Assembly: GCA_003599275.1 (NCBI GenBank)
Contig: QZJG01000042.1
Span: forward strand, 1-64,000
Length of the DNA: 64,000 bases
From: Nitrospiraceae bacterium
GTDB lineage: Bacteria > Nitrospirota > Thermodesulfovibrionia > UBA6902
Direction: 5' to 3'
The notes below the pieces were generated by a model. That model saw nothing but the letters and a program-made list of their open reading frames with translations. It was not told the DNA's origin and ran no database searches. Positions 52,396-61,700 of the stretch are shown one piece after another. Every line of letters begins with the position of its first letter. Position 1 is the stretch's first letter. A program made the translations under genes and the position numbers.

Positions 52396-52420
52396 GTCAT
52401 TCTGAGCGCAACGAAGAATC
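52395..52420. repeat. short dispersed repeat forming the kinase C-terminus
   Basis: CGTCATTCTGAGCGCAACG followed by AAGAATC resembles the widespread bacterial repeat GTCATTCTGAGCGAAGCGAA. It is read on the - strand as the final residues TDSSLRSE of the kinase and contains its stop codon. Confidence 0.55.
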
Positions 52421-54001
52421 AGTCTTACCGGCAAGCATGCTCCGGGACGGAAAAATTATTCTGAAGGTCGTTCCCTTGCCGGGCACACTGTCAACATAAA
52501 TATCGCCGCCGTGGTCTTTTACTATACCGTATGTGATGGAAAGCCCCAGGCCCGTTCCGTCTTTTTTGGTTGTGTAAAAAGGCTGAAATATTTTTTGGAG
52601 CGCATCGTTGGGAATTCCCGTCCCTGTATCAGCTATAGTTATTTCGACCCCAGTTCCGGTATTCTTTGTGATGATCTTCAGCTCCCCGCCGTCGGGCATG
52701 GCCTGGACCGCGTTCAAAAACAGGTTCAGTAACACCTGCTTCAGGTTCGCCGGGTCTGCTTCTACTGAAGCAAGGTCCTTGTCCAGATTTCTCTTTACAA
52801 CTATCTTTCTCATCGAATGCTGGTAATTAATCAGTGTCAGCGTTTCATTTATAACACTGTTGATATCCAGGATTTTTTCTTCATGCACTGATGTCCTCGC
52901 AAACTCAAGCAGACCCTGGACAATTCTCTTGCACCGGAGGATTTCCTGCTCAATGACCTTCAGGTCCTTTTTTACAGGGTCGTCGCCGTCAATCTGGGAA
53001 TTTATCAGTTGTGTAAAACCAAGGACCGTATTCAGCGGCGTGCTCATCTCATGTGATACTCCTGCCGCCATTGTACCGATGGCAGCGAGGGTCTCCGCCC
53101 GCACCATGCTTTCCTGTGTAAGCCTGAGTTTGTCCGTCGCTTCTTTTACCCTTTTTTCGAGTTCTTCGTTAAATCCTTTCAGCGCATCGAGAAGTTTGTC
53201 CTTTTCCTCATTCATCGCGCTCAGTTTTGCCGTCATGTTATTAAAGGCCTCCGCCATAAACCCGATCTCGTCTTTTGTATCAACCCGGACCCTCTTGGAG
53301 AAATCACCCGATGCAATGGTCTGGATCCCTTTTATCAATGAATTTACCGAACCTGTGACGCCCCTGATTATTACCATCAGCACTATCAGGGAAGACACGA
53401 TTGTAACGAATATGGAAGTGAATATTAACGTTCTCGACCTGGTTATGAGGATGTTCCTTTTGCTTTTGATTTCGCTTCTCATCTTGTCTGCCGCATGCCT
53501 CGCCTTTTCAAGAAGTCCGATCATGGTAATGCCCTTCTGGGTCGCCGCGTCCTCAACCAGCTTTATCTGGATCGCATCGTTTGTTGTGATAAGTATGCTC
53601 ACGTCTTCTTTATAGTCCTTTTCAAGCTTCTCTATACCGGACAATATTCCGGACAGCGACGTCAGCCTTTCTTCTATCTGTGAGTGGCACTGCATGCAGG
53701 CCACGTCGTGGAGGTGGGAAGAGTATTTTTTCGGAAGGAATTCCAGGTTTGCATCAAACTCCTCTATATAACGTATAAGGTCATCAATATTCCTTGTGTA
53801 GCCGGCCTGATGCCTGTAAAGCTCGGCCTGGGCGCCTTTCATCTGGAAAAGCATTTCATTGTACATGGTGATTATCATGTCCTGCTCGTTTATGAGGTTC
53901 TGGTTTGCGACTATGGTGTTCAGGTTCTGTATTACAACCATGGAACCTATGGTGAATATCAGCAGTACCAGCGCGAGTCCTGTTATGAGTTTCTTTTTCA
54001 T
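52397..54001 (-). CDS. heme-c sensor histidine kinase with HAMP domain
   Basis: The 534-residue protein has a helix at about 5-24, a helical periplasmic sensor (25-190) containing a CxxCH motif, CMQCH, at 102-106, a second helix (about 192-215), a HAMP domain (SGDFSKRVRVDTKDEIGFM), a coiled coil and a kinase core: GVSHEMSTPLNTVLGF near 320, N box LLNLFLNAVQAMP, G boxes IADTGTGIP and GTGLGLSITYGIV. A covalent periplasmic heme would let it sense redox state or a gas. It overlaps the PhnD-type gene by ATGA. The last ~8 residues come from a dispersed repeat. Confidence 0.87.
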   Translation of the reverse strand: MKKKLITGLALVLLIFTIGSMVVIQNLNTIVANQNLINEQDMIITMYNEMLFQMKGAQAELYRHQAGYTRNIDDLIRYIEEFDANLEFLPKKYSSHLHDVACMQCHSQIEERLTSLSGILSGIEKLEKDYKEDVSILITTNDAIQIKLVEDAATQKGITMIGLLEKARHAADKMRSEIKSKRNILITRSRTLIFTSIFVTIVSSLIVLMVIIRGVTGSVNSLIKGIQTIASGDFSKRVRVDTKDEIGFMAEAFNNMTAKLSAMNEEKDKLLDALKGFNEELEKRVKEATDKLRLTQESMVRAETLAAIGTMAAGVSHEMSTPLNTVLGFTQLINSQIDGDDPVKKDLKVIEQEILRCKRIVQGLLEFARTSVHEEKILDINSVINETLTLINYQHSMRKIVVKRNLDKDLASVEADPANLKQVLLNLFLNAVQAMPDGGELKIITKNTGTGVEITIADTGTGIPNDALQKIFQPFYTTKKDGTGLGLSITYGIVKDHGGDIYVDSVPGKGTTFRIIFPSRSMLAGKTDSSLRSE

Positions 54002-54918
54002 CGGTTGTGTCTGAAGGGATAGATCTGTGGGTCCAAATCGAGTTCACTCGCCATTTTTCTTAACTCAGCATATTCAGAGTCTGCAGTCTCTTTAAAACTT
54101 AAAGCATCTAATGCGGTAAGGGTATTTTTGCCGTCAGGCGAGGTGTGCATGGACAGTAAAATCTCCTTGAGGGAAATTTTAATGCCGGGGTCCAGATCTC
54201 CCCTGAGGCAGAGTGTGTTTGAAGGCACTTCTATGGAGCTGGCTATAACTACAAGCTTGTCCTTAATGTCGGGGTTGTCCGAAAGGAGCTTTTCATATAT
54301 AAGGTCTTTCGCAGCGCCGATATCAGCCTGACCTTTAAAGACAGCGAGGATTGCGGCATCATGACTCCCTGTAAAGGTTATTTTGCTGAAGTACTGCTCG
54401 AAATTGTTGACCCCGTGTTTCTTGAGATACCACGCCGGGAATATATATCCGGCGGTGGTGACTTCATGTACGAGGGCTATACTCTTACCCTTTAACGCCT
54501 TTGCATTGCCTGTAAGCCCGGTATCTTTCCTGGTAAATATCAACCCGTGATAAGTTGATTTGCCGTCTGTGCCGACCGCCCTTGCAATGGGCTCTATGTC
54601 CGCCCTTGCCTTTGTGAGCACATAATTGAAGCTTCCGAAAAACGCGCCGTCAATGGTCTTGTTCTTTATCTCGTCGTATATGGAGCCGTAGCTGTCGAGG
54701 AGTTTGATTTTTACGTTCATGTCAAGGGCGTTTGAAAGATATTCCGCAAGGGGCCTGTACTTTTTTCTCTGCTCAAACACATTCTGCTCGGGCAGGATCG
54801 CTATGGTAAGTGTGTTTTCTCTGATTTTCTTCGGCTCCACGCTGTTGATGTCCGGCGTGTTATTTGTGCATGAAAAAGAAATGAGCAGAAAAAGTACAAG
54901 AAAGAATTTTGAAAACAT
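53998..54918 (-). CDS. PhnD-type periplasmic binding protein, probable lipoprotein
   Basis: The 306-residue protein starts with a short hydrophobic leader ending LISFSC, a weak lipobox, so it may be lipid-anchored. The binding-protein body shows LTIAILPEQNVFEQRKKYRPL, IDGAFFGSFNYVL near 90, SIALVHEVTTAGYIFPAW near 148 and GQADIGAAKDLIYEKL near 205. Like the copy at 45326-46180 it has no transporter partner but is coupled by ATGA to a histidine kinase. It likely delivers a ligand signal to that heme kinase. The ligand is unknown. Confidence 0.83.
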   Translation of the reverse strand: MFSKFFLVLFLLISFSCTNNTPDINSVEPKKIRENTLTIAILPEQNVFEQRKKYRPLAEYLSNALDMNVKIKLLDSYGSIYDEIKNKTIDGAFFGSFNYVLTKARADIEPIARAVGTDGKSTYHGLIFTRKDTGLTGNAKALKGKSIALVHEVTTAGYIFPAWYLKKHGVNNFEQYFSKITFTGSHDAAILAVFKGQADIGAAKDLIYEKLLSDNPDIKDKLVVIASSIEVPSNTLCLRGDLDPGIKISLKEILLSMHTSPDGKNTLTALDALSFKETADSEYAELRKMASELDLDPQIYPFRHNR

Positions 54919-54957
54919 AATTTATTATATCAAAGCCATAAGATGTTTTAGGTTATC

Positions 54958-55103
54958 TGTCAGGTTGCTGAAAAAGTCGGTTTTCAGTGTCATTGCGAGG
55001 AACGTTAGTGACGAAGCAATCTCAAACATATTGATTAATACAGAAGCGGATTGCTTCACCTTGTTCGCAATGACAGCCAACAGACTTTTTCAGCAGCCTG
55101 TTA
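54958..55103. repeat. MITE-like dispersed palindrome (long copy)
   Basis: The 146-bp element has ends CAGGTTGCTGAAAAAGT and ACTTTTTCAGCAGCCTG, and two internal arms with TGTCATTGCGAGGAACG and GATTGCTTCACCTTG that are imperfect reverse complements. The whole forms a long hairpin. The 89-bp copy at 41654-41742 is a deletion derivative with the same ends. It lies between the PhnD-type gene and the response-regulator stop. Confidence 0.85.
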
Positions 55104-55125
55104 GGACCTTAAAAGCTCTCTGCCG

Positions 55126-56514
55126 TTAATTCGCAGAGACGAAGTTGCTGTCGAACAGGTCATATTTTTTCATCCTGCGCCTCAGGGCGTCCCTCCCGAT
55201 ATTAAGCATCCTCGCGGCCTGGCTCTGGTTGCCGTTTGAATGGCCAAGCGCCTGTAAAAGCATATTACGCTCCATTTCTTCCAATGATCTGCCGGAGCGT
55301 ATGTTGTCTGGAAACGGTCCGTTATTAACTTTGTATACATGCTGTCTCAGCTCCACGGGAAGGGTGTCAATCCGGATGGACGGCCCTGCGGATAAAAGGA
55401 CCCCTTTTTCAATAATATTCCTGAGCTCACGTATATTGCCCGGCCAGTCATGCTCAAGAAGAATTTCTAAAACTTCTCCGGGAATCTCATTTATGCTCCT
55501 GTTAAACTTCTTGTTGTAAAGACCCATGAAGTGCATGGAAAGCGGGACTATGTCCTCTTTCCTGTCTCTGAGAGGAGGGATAGTTATAGGTATGACGTTT
55601 AATCTGTAATAAAGGTCTTCCCTGAATTCTTTTTTCCTGACAGCTTCTGAGAGATTCTTATTGGTTGCGGCTACTATATTTACATCTGCACTGATATCCG
55701 TGGTGCCGCCCAGCCTGCGGAATTTCTTTTCCTCTATGAGACGGAGCAGTTTAATCTGCACGTCCATCTTTATTTCGCCGATTTCATCGAGAAAGAGGGT
55801 GCCGCCGTCGGCGATCTCAAAAAGCCCCTTCTTTTGTGTCCGGGCATCCGTAAAAGCGCCTTTTTCATGTCCGAAGAGCTCGCTTTCAAGCAGGTGGTCG
55901 GGAAGGGCGCCGCAATTTATTTCCACAAAAGGCATTTGCCTTCTTTCACTCATGTTGTGTATCGCGCCGGCAACAAGATTTTTGCCTGTGCCGGTCTCAC
56001 CCTGAAGAAGCACAACGGGCATATCCATGCTCACGATCACCTGTGAAACAAGCCTCATGACCCCGGCCATTTTTTCCGACCTGTAAACAACGCCCGCGGG
56101 ATTTCCGTTTACAACATTACAATCATGCTGTATAACGGTGTCAACGCAAGGCTGCTTTATTATGTTTTTTATGGACCCCAGCAGTTTGTCCATTGAAAAG
56201 GGCTTAACTATGTAATCGTGCGCTCCGGCTTTCATGGCCTTGACAGCCGTCTCCGCATCGTCCATGGCCGTAAGCATGATTACCACGGCTTCTTTATCTA
56301 TTTTTTTTATCTCACAGAGGGTTTCAAGTCCGTCCATGACCGGCATCGTATAATCCAGTAAGAGGAGGTCTGTATTTCCACGTGAATATTTTTTTAACGC
56401 CTCCTTTCCATTCTCCGCCGTAGAAACTTCGAAATCTCTTTTGAAGAGCTCTTTTTCCAGCGAATGCCTGATAAGCTCATCATCGTCTGCTAAAATGATC
56501 TTTAACTTTTGCAT
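55126..56514 (-). CDS. NtrC-family sigma-54 response regulator
   Basis: The 462-residue protein has a receiver (ADDDE at 9-13, phosphoacceptor Asp54 in LLLLDYTMPVMDG), an AAA+ domain with GETGTGKN (Walker A, N in place of E), the loop GAFTDA, Walker B GTLFLDEIGE, and a Fis HTH (NQSQAARMLNIGRDALRRRM). It activates RpoN promoters. ATG 56514 is used because GAGG lies about 10 nt upstream and the receiver starts there. It lies between the two heme-c kinases, its likely partners. Its own gene has a sigma-54 promoter. Confidence 0.9.
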   Translation of the reverse strand: MQKLKIILADDDELIRHSLEKELFKRDFEVSTAENGKEALKKYSRGNTDLLLLDYTMPVMDGLETLCEIKKIDKEAVVIMLTAMDDAETAVKAMKAGAHDYIVKPFSMDKLLGSIKNIIKQPCVDTVIQHDCNVVNGNPAGVVYRSEKMAGVMRLVSQVIVSMDMPVVLLQGETGTGKNLVAGAIHNMSERRQMPFVEINCGALPDHLLESELFGHEKGAFTDARTQKKGLFEIADGGTLFLDEIGEIKMDVQIKLLRLIEEKKFRRLGGTTDISADVNIVAATNKNLSEAVRKKEFREDLYYRLNVIPITIPPLRDRKEDIVPLSMHFMGLYNKKFNRSINEIPGEVLEILLEHDWPGNIRELRNIIEKGVLLSAGPSIRIDTLPVELRQHVYKVNNGPFPDNIRSGRSLEEMERNMLLQALGHSNGNQSQAARMLNIGRDALRRRMKKYDLFDSNFVSAN

Positions 56515-56560
56515 CGAAAACCTCACAAGTTAAAATAGGGTCCAGGATCACTTGTCTTGT

Positions 56561-56576
56561 AGCAAATTATGTTCCA
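56561..56576 (-). promoter_or_regulatory. sigma-54 promoter of the response-regulator gene
   Basis: On the - strand TGGAACATAATTTGCT keeps GG-N10-GC and a perfect TTGCT, differing from consensus at one base of the -24 box. Start is predicted near 56550, about 36 nt before ATG 56514. An RpoN promoter on an RpoN activator gene suggests autoactivation. Confidence 0.7.
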
Positions 56577-56672
56577 ATTTTTATTAGATAAAAATATCTT
56601 AAAATTTAATACGTTAACTAATTAAAAAATTTGCGGGTGCTTCAAAAAAAATCATGCAGATGAGAGAGTTGG

Positions 56673-56730
56673 GATAACCTGCTTAATTATAAGAATTTTC
56701 AGGATGCCTCAGAACAGTTGCACTTGATGG
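56673..56730. repeat. conserved 3' flank of heme-kinase gene 2 (partner at 52336-52395)
   Basis: This segment follows the kinase stop at 56731 and carries the same ordered strings (GGATGCCTCA, TAACCTGCTT) as the flank of the other heme kinase. It has no coding capacity. Confidence 0.55.
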
Positions 56731-58236
56731 TCAACTCGTAACTCTTGCACCGGCCGGCAGCTTCACGGTAAAAGTGGTCCCCGTCCCCTGCCTGCTTTCA
56801 ATAACGATTTCGCCGCCCTGGGCTTCAATAACTCCTTTTGATATGAACAGTCCCAGGCCCGTGCCGTTTTCCTTTGTAGTAAAAAACGGTTCAAATACCC
56901 TGCTCATTTCATGGTCCGGGATCCCGGGACCGCTGTCTGAGAATGAAACATAACAGCTTCCGTTGTCAGGAGACACCCCCGAAATTATCCTGAGGCTGCC
57001 GCCGGACGGCATGGACTGGATGGCATTCAGCAGCAAATTGAGAAAAACAAGTTTCAGATTATCAGGCTCTGCATAGACCTCGGGCAAATTATCCGTGAAT
57101 TTTTTCAGGATCCTGATCTTCTGCTTTTCCGCCTGCTTCACAACAAGGAATAAGGCGCCTTCCACAAGATCATTCAGGTTGACGTGCTCCAGCATGGAGC
57201 GGGAAGGCTTTATAAAGCTCAGTTGTTTCTTGGCCATGTTCATGACCTTATCTAAATGTATCAGGACACGTTCCAATATGTATCCCGCCTCGCTCCCTTC
57301 TTTTTCATCATCCTTCAGCGCCTTTAAAGAAAAATATACGCCTGTAAGCGGACTCTGGATTTCATGTATGATCCCGGAGGTAAGCTGTCCGATTGCAACA
57401 AGTTTTTCCGTCTGATAGAGATGTTTCTTGTAACTTTCCCTTAACTCCCTGTTTGTATTATTCAAGGATTCAACCATAGCATTCAAGCTGTCCCCAAGAT
57501 GTCCGATTTCATCCTTTATCGGGTAATCTTCTTTTACGGTAAGGTCTCCCTGTTTAACTCCGTCAATCACTTTTTTTAACTTTTTTACGGGCCGGTATAT
57601 GTAGCGGTTGTTTAAAAAAAACAGGATCAGAGATACGGAGATCATTGCAACAATAGAAGAGAAAATAAGCCTGTTCCGGTTTTCAATGATCAGCTTCTCG
57701 GTCGGCGTCATTGAGATGTCGACAAGCATGATTCCTAAAAATTGTCTGTTTCTGTCATGACAACTGAAACACTCTTTGCTGTTGGACAACCTTGTAACAA
57801 CACTGAGGACCCTCCGGCCTGATTTGAAACCGGTATTCATGACCTGCTCTTTGTCCATTTCAAGGAAATTTGATATATACGAAGCGCTTATCTTCATCCC
57901 GATGGAATTCGGATTTGTCGAGTATACTATCTGACCGTCTTCTTTTATTATGGAAGCTGTTTCTATTTCCCTGGATTTGTTCATGTCCTCCATAAATTGT
58001 GTTATCTCGCCCCTGTCGTTTTTTATCATGTGGTACTCAAGGTTGCTTAATAAGGTTGAAGATATGAAGAACCCCGATTCCTCCGCTTTTCTGAGTGTGT
58101 CTCTCCTCTGGACCTCCTCAATGACATATGTAGAAGCGCCGAGCACCGCAAGTAGTGACATGACGATTGCAACGGTGATCTTGGTATTCAGCCTGTAGAA
58201 AATTTTATCTCTGATAGTGAAAAACATAAAACTCAC
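56731..58236 (-). CDS. heme-c sensor histidine kinase with HAMP domain
   Basis: The 501-residue protein has a helix at about 18-38, a periplasmic sensor (about 40-190) with a single CxxCH motif, CFSCH, at 156-160, a second helix (about 190-207), HAMP (KQGDLTVKEDYPIKDEIG), and a kinase core: GIIHEIQSPLTGVYFSL near 277, VFLNLLLNAIQSMP near 390 and G boxes FSDSGPGIP and NGTGLGLFISKGV. It is the last gene of the giant-cytochrome operon; GTG 58236 overlaps the AMIN lipoprotein stop (GTGA). ATG 58227 is a possible alternative start. The sensor probably reports heme redox state. Confidence 0.87.
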   Translation of the reverse strand: MSFMFFTIRDKIFYRLNTKITVAIVMSLLAVLGASTYVIEEVQRRDTLRKAEESGFFISSTLLSNLEYHMIKNDRGEITQFMEDMNKSREIETASIIKEDGQIVYSTNPNSIGMKISASYISNFLEMDKEQVMNTGFKSGRRVLSVVTRLSNSKECFSCHDRNRQFLGIMLVDISMTPTEKLIIENRNRLIFSSIVAMISVSLILFFLNNRYIYRPVKKLKKVIDGVKQGDLTVKEDYPIKDEIGHLGDSLNAMVESLNNTNRELRESYKKHLYQTEKLVAIGQLTSGIIHEIQSPLTGVYFSLKALKDDEKEGSEAGYILERVLIHLDKVMNMAKKQLSFIKPSRSMLEHVNLNDLVEGALFLVVKQAEKQKIRILKKFTDNLPEVYAEPDNLKLVFLNLLLNAIQSMPSGGSLRIISGVSPDNGSCYVSFSDSGPGIPDHEMSRVFEPFFTTKENGTGLGLFISKGVIEAQGGEIVIESRQGTGTTFTVKLPAGARVTS

Positions 58237-58778
58237 GTCTTTCGGAGGACACTTATATAGAGAGCTTTATCCAAAGGAAGAACATCATAAGTGGTCTTCC
58301 CTGTAAGCCTTATAGTGATTCTTACAGCGGCGCCCCTTTCGGTATTCAGCTCGGCAATCTCTACACGACTGATGGTGCCGTTATTGACCTCGATTTTTTC
58401 GGGGGCCTTCCCTTTTGTTGTCTTATGGAGCACGACCATAATCCGATCGGGGTCGGCTTTCTGCACAACATTATAAAGAAAATCCCCGGAGAGGGTAATA
58501 TGAAACATGGTCAAATTTCTTGAGTCATCTTCTGTTATTTTTAAACCGGTAAGACTTATCGAAGGCATTGCCCCGTGAATTCCGGATGTTGGTCCCCCCG
58601 GCTTTAAAGCCTCTGACGTACCCGCAGGCTTTTCAGGCGGTACAGGTTTTGCCTGCACCGCCGGTTTTTCAGCAGAGGGTGGGGGCGCATCAGTTTTTCC
58701 TTTGCACCCGGAGAAGATGAACAGCATAAAGACTGTTCCCGTGATCGCAACCATTTGTCTGTAATTTTTAAAGTTCAT
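58233..58778 (-). CDS. AMIN-domain lipoprotein
   Basis: The 181-residue protein has a lipoprotein signal ending FIFSGC, a Pro/Lys-rich linker (about 30-75) and a C-terminal AMIN-type domain with NLTMFHITLSGDFLYNV, DPDRIMVVLHKT, ISRVEIAEL and AAVRITIRLTG. AMIN domains bind peptidoglycan or sit in secretin partners, and this could position the cytochrome complex at the wall. ATG 58778 follows AAGGACAGC; the longer frame lacks a site and runs into the cytochrome gene. It overlaps that gene by 11 nt. Confidence 0.8.
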   Translation of the reverse strand: MNFKNYRQMVAITGTVFMLFIFSGCKGKTDAPPPSAEKPAVQAKPVPPEKPAGTSEALKPGGPTSGIHGAMPSISLTGLKITEDDSRNLTMFHITLSGDFLYNVVQKADPDRIMVVLHKTTKGKAPEKIEVNNGTISRVEIAELNTERGAAVRITIRLTGKTTYDVLPLDKALYISVLRKT

Positions 58779-61700
58779 GCTGTCCTTTCTTATGACACCG
58801 CCTGCAAAGCTCTCTACGCCTGTCGCCGTTTGTGAGTTTGTCATTATCTGATGAATGCGGATTATGACAACTGACGCAGTTTATATATTGCCCCGTCGCG
58901 GCGTCTACATAAGGGCTTTTACCCATGCCGTGCATATGGGTTTTTTGTACCTGCTCATGGCATTGCAAACAGAGTTGTTTCAGGTCCATCGCAAGAAGTC
59001 TTGCCTGCTCGCCTGAGTGAGGGACATGGCAGGTTGAACAGTCTTCTGCAGGGGGATGCTTGACTTTCCTGCTCACCATCTCATTTCCATGACAGTTAAG
59101 GCAAAGACCGGTAAATTGCTTAATCAAAAGTTTCTTTGAAGAAGCGGCGTGCGGAGAATGGCAGTTCAGGCACTGTTTGCCTGTAGCCACGGGGAAATGG
59201 ACTACCTTCCCGGCAAAGCCTTTTTTGGCGTCCGTATGGCATTCCCAGCAAAGTTCAGGCACTGGTTTTAAAATTTTCCTGCTGCCTTCAGAGACATGGC
59301 AGGAAGTACACGCTCCTTCCGCATACGGCGCGTGACTTACCGGTTCAAGGAGCGCCTTTGTCCCCTTATCATTCCCGTGGGGGTTATGGCAGCTCAGACA
59401 ATTGGAATCAGCTATGTCTATGCCCCTGTGTTTTGTTTTAAGGCCGGAGGCGTCATGACACCGCCAGCAAAGATCGGGGACTTTTTCTGCAATTAATTTC
59501 CTGTTATTGGTGCCGTGGGGGTCGTGACAGGCGCTGCAGGCCCCGTCGGCAACCGGCTTATGAAGAGATTTCCCGGCGAGGCTTTCTCCCAATTCCGTAT
59601 GACAGCCGAAACACAGGTCTTTCCCCGGCATCATGAGGAGCCCCTTGTTCTCCGAAGAGTGGGGATAATGGCAAACACCGCAATCTCCTCCGGCAAGCGG
59701 CTTATGCTGGAACATTCTCTCGTTAATATCGGATTTATCGGTGTGACAACGAGAGCATAATCTTGCACCCTGAGCTGCAAGGAGCTTGTTCCCTGAGGAC
59801 GCATGGGGATTATGACATCCAACGCATTGCCCGCTCTTTACCGGATTGTGCACCACAGTGTCCTTTAAGACTTTTTCCATGTCCGAATGGCAAATAAAGC
59901 AAAGTTGCTCTTTTGGTGTCAACAATGCCGTATCGCCGGCAGCTTTACTCTCGGCATGACAGAGGTCGCACGCCCTGTCTTTAAAGGGACTGTGGGCCTT
60001 GCTCCTTAAAAGCTTGCCGTTTTCAGATGAGTGCGGGTCATGACAGGAGGCGCATGCGGATTTTGAATCAGCCATATTCCTGTGGGCGGCCTTGAATTCG
60101 GTTTTTGACAGGTTATGACAGCCTGCACAGAGGTCGCCTACGGGTTTGAGAAGATTGCCGGGGTTGTCCGAACCATGCGGGGCATGACATGAAGTGCATT
60201 TGCCTTTTTCCACCGGGACGTGGACCTTACCTTCGCTGAAACGCTTCTTTTCTTCTTTATGACAGGAATAGCAGAGGTCGGTCCCTTCAGCGCTCAGACC
60301 CTTTTCAAAATCCGAACCGTGCGGGTTGTGGCATCCGGAGCATTCTCCCTTTTTTGCCGGGGTGTGGACCGATTTACTTTTGAATACCGGTTCAAGGTCT
60401 CCATGACACGTAAGGCAGAGAGCTTTCTGGTCTTTGGCGAGGATCGCCATGTTGTTGCTTCCATGCGGACTGTGACAATTAATACATTCCCCTGCGGCCG
60501 GTGGATGCGGATGCTTTTTTGAGAGGGCTTCTTTGAGAGCTGTATGGCAATTCAGGCAAAGCTCTTTGCCCTGTATTTTTGTAAGCGCCTTGCCTTCCGA
60601 ACGATGCGGCGTATGACATGCCGAGCATCCCTGATCTATGAGGGGCTTGTGTTTGTATCTGTAACCCGAGCTTTCTTTAAGGTCCGCATGACAGCTTACA
60701 CAAAGGTCTATCTCAACCTGTTTTAGCAGTTTCCGGTTAAGGGCACTGTGCGGCGTATGGCAGGTCAGGCATCCCTCCATATCCAGCGCCATATGGCGTG
60801 TTCCGGCACGATTAAGTTCCTGTTTGATCTTGTCGTGACATCCCAGGCAGAGTTCAACGCCTGTATTTTTTACAAGCTTGCTGTTTACCGAGCCATGCGG
60901 CTCATGACACGCGGCACATTTACCCTGATTAAAAGGATCATGGATCTGCGGCTTCTTGAGTTCATCATCAAGGAGCATGTGACATTCAAGGCACACTTTT
61001 TTCAAGTCCGCTTTTAACAGAGGACGCAATTCGCTTTTATGCGGGGTGTGGCATGTGAGACACTCGCCATCCTTTGCGGGGAAGTGCCCAACCTGCTTTT
61101 TAGTATTTTCAGAGACATCCGGATGGCACATTATACATAGTTCTTTGACCGGCTGTGTCAGTTTCCCTCCCCGGGGTCCCTCGTGGCAAACCGTACAATC
61201 TCCCTGGACATAAGGCTCGTGGATTGCAGGGAGGAGCGAACCCTTTTTCCCGGTGCCGTGAGGGCTGTGACAGACAATGCAGTTCTGGGCCTGTGTTGAG
61301 GGAAGATCATGAGGTTTCTTTGAGGTCACGCTATCTTTCTTATGGCAGGAAAAGCAAAGCTCATTGCCTGTCATTGTGAGCAGGCGGTCCTGATCGGATG
61401 AGTGCGCCGGATGACAGAGTATGCATTCACCCTTTTTGAAAGGTTGATGAACGCCGGCAGCGGACACTATTTCTTTAAGTCCTTTATGACATTCAAAACA
61501 GACAGAGGTGCTGTCCTCTGTTTCCTTCATTAATCCTTTTATGTTTGATGCATGGGGATTATGGCATGAAGTGCATTGCCCCTTTTGAGTTGGAGGGTGC
61601 ACGGTTTTCTTTTCAAACTTTTCTTTTAATTCGTTATGGCATGTATAGCAAAGCCCGGAACCTTCGGCCTTTAAAATCAGCTTATTGGAGAACCCATGCC

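Noticed and set aside
54957-55105. Non-coding RNA gene in the hairpin upstream of the regulator stop
   Set aside because: The long hairpin is explained by the inverted-repeat element also found at 41654-41742.
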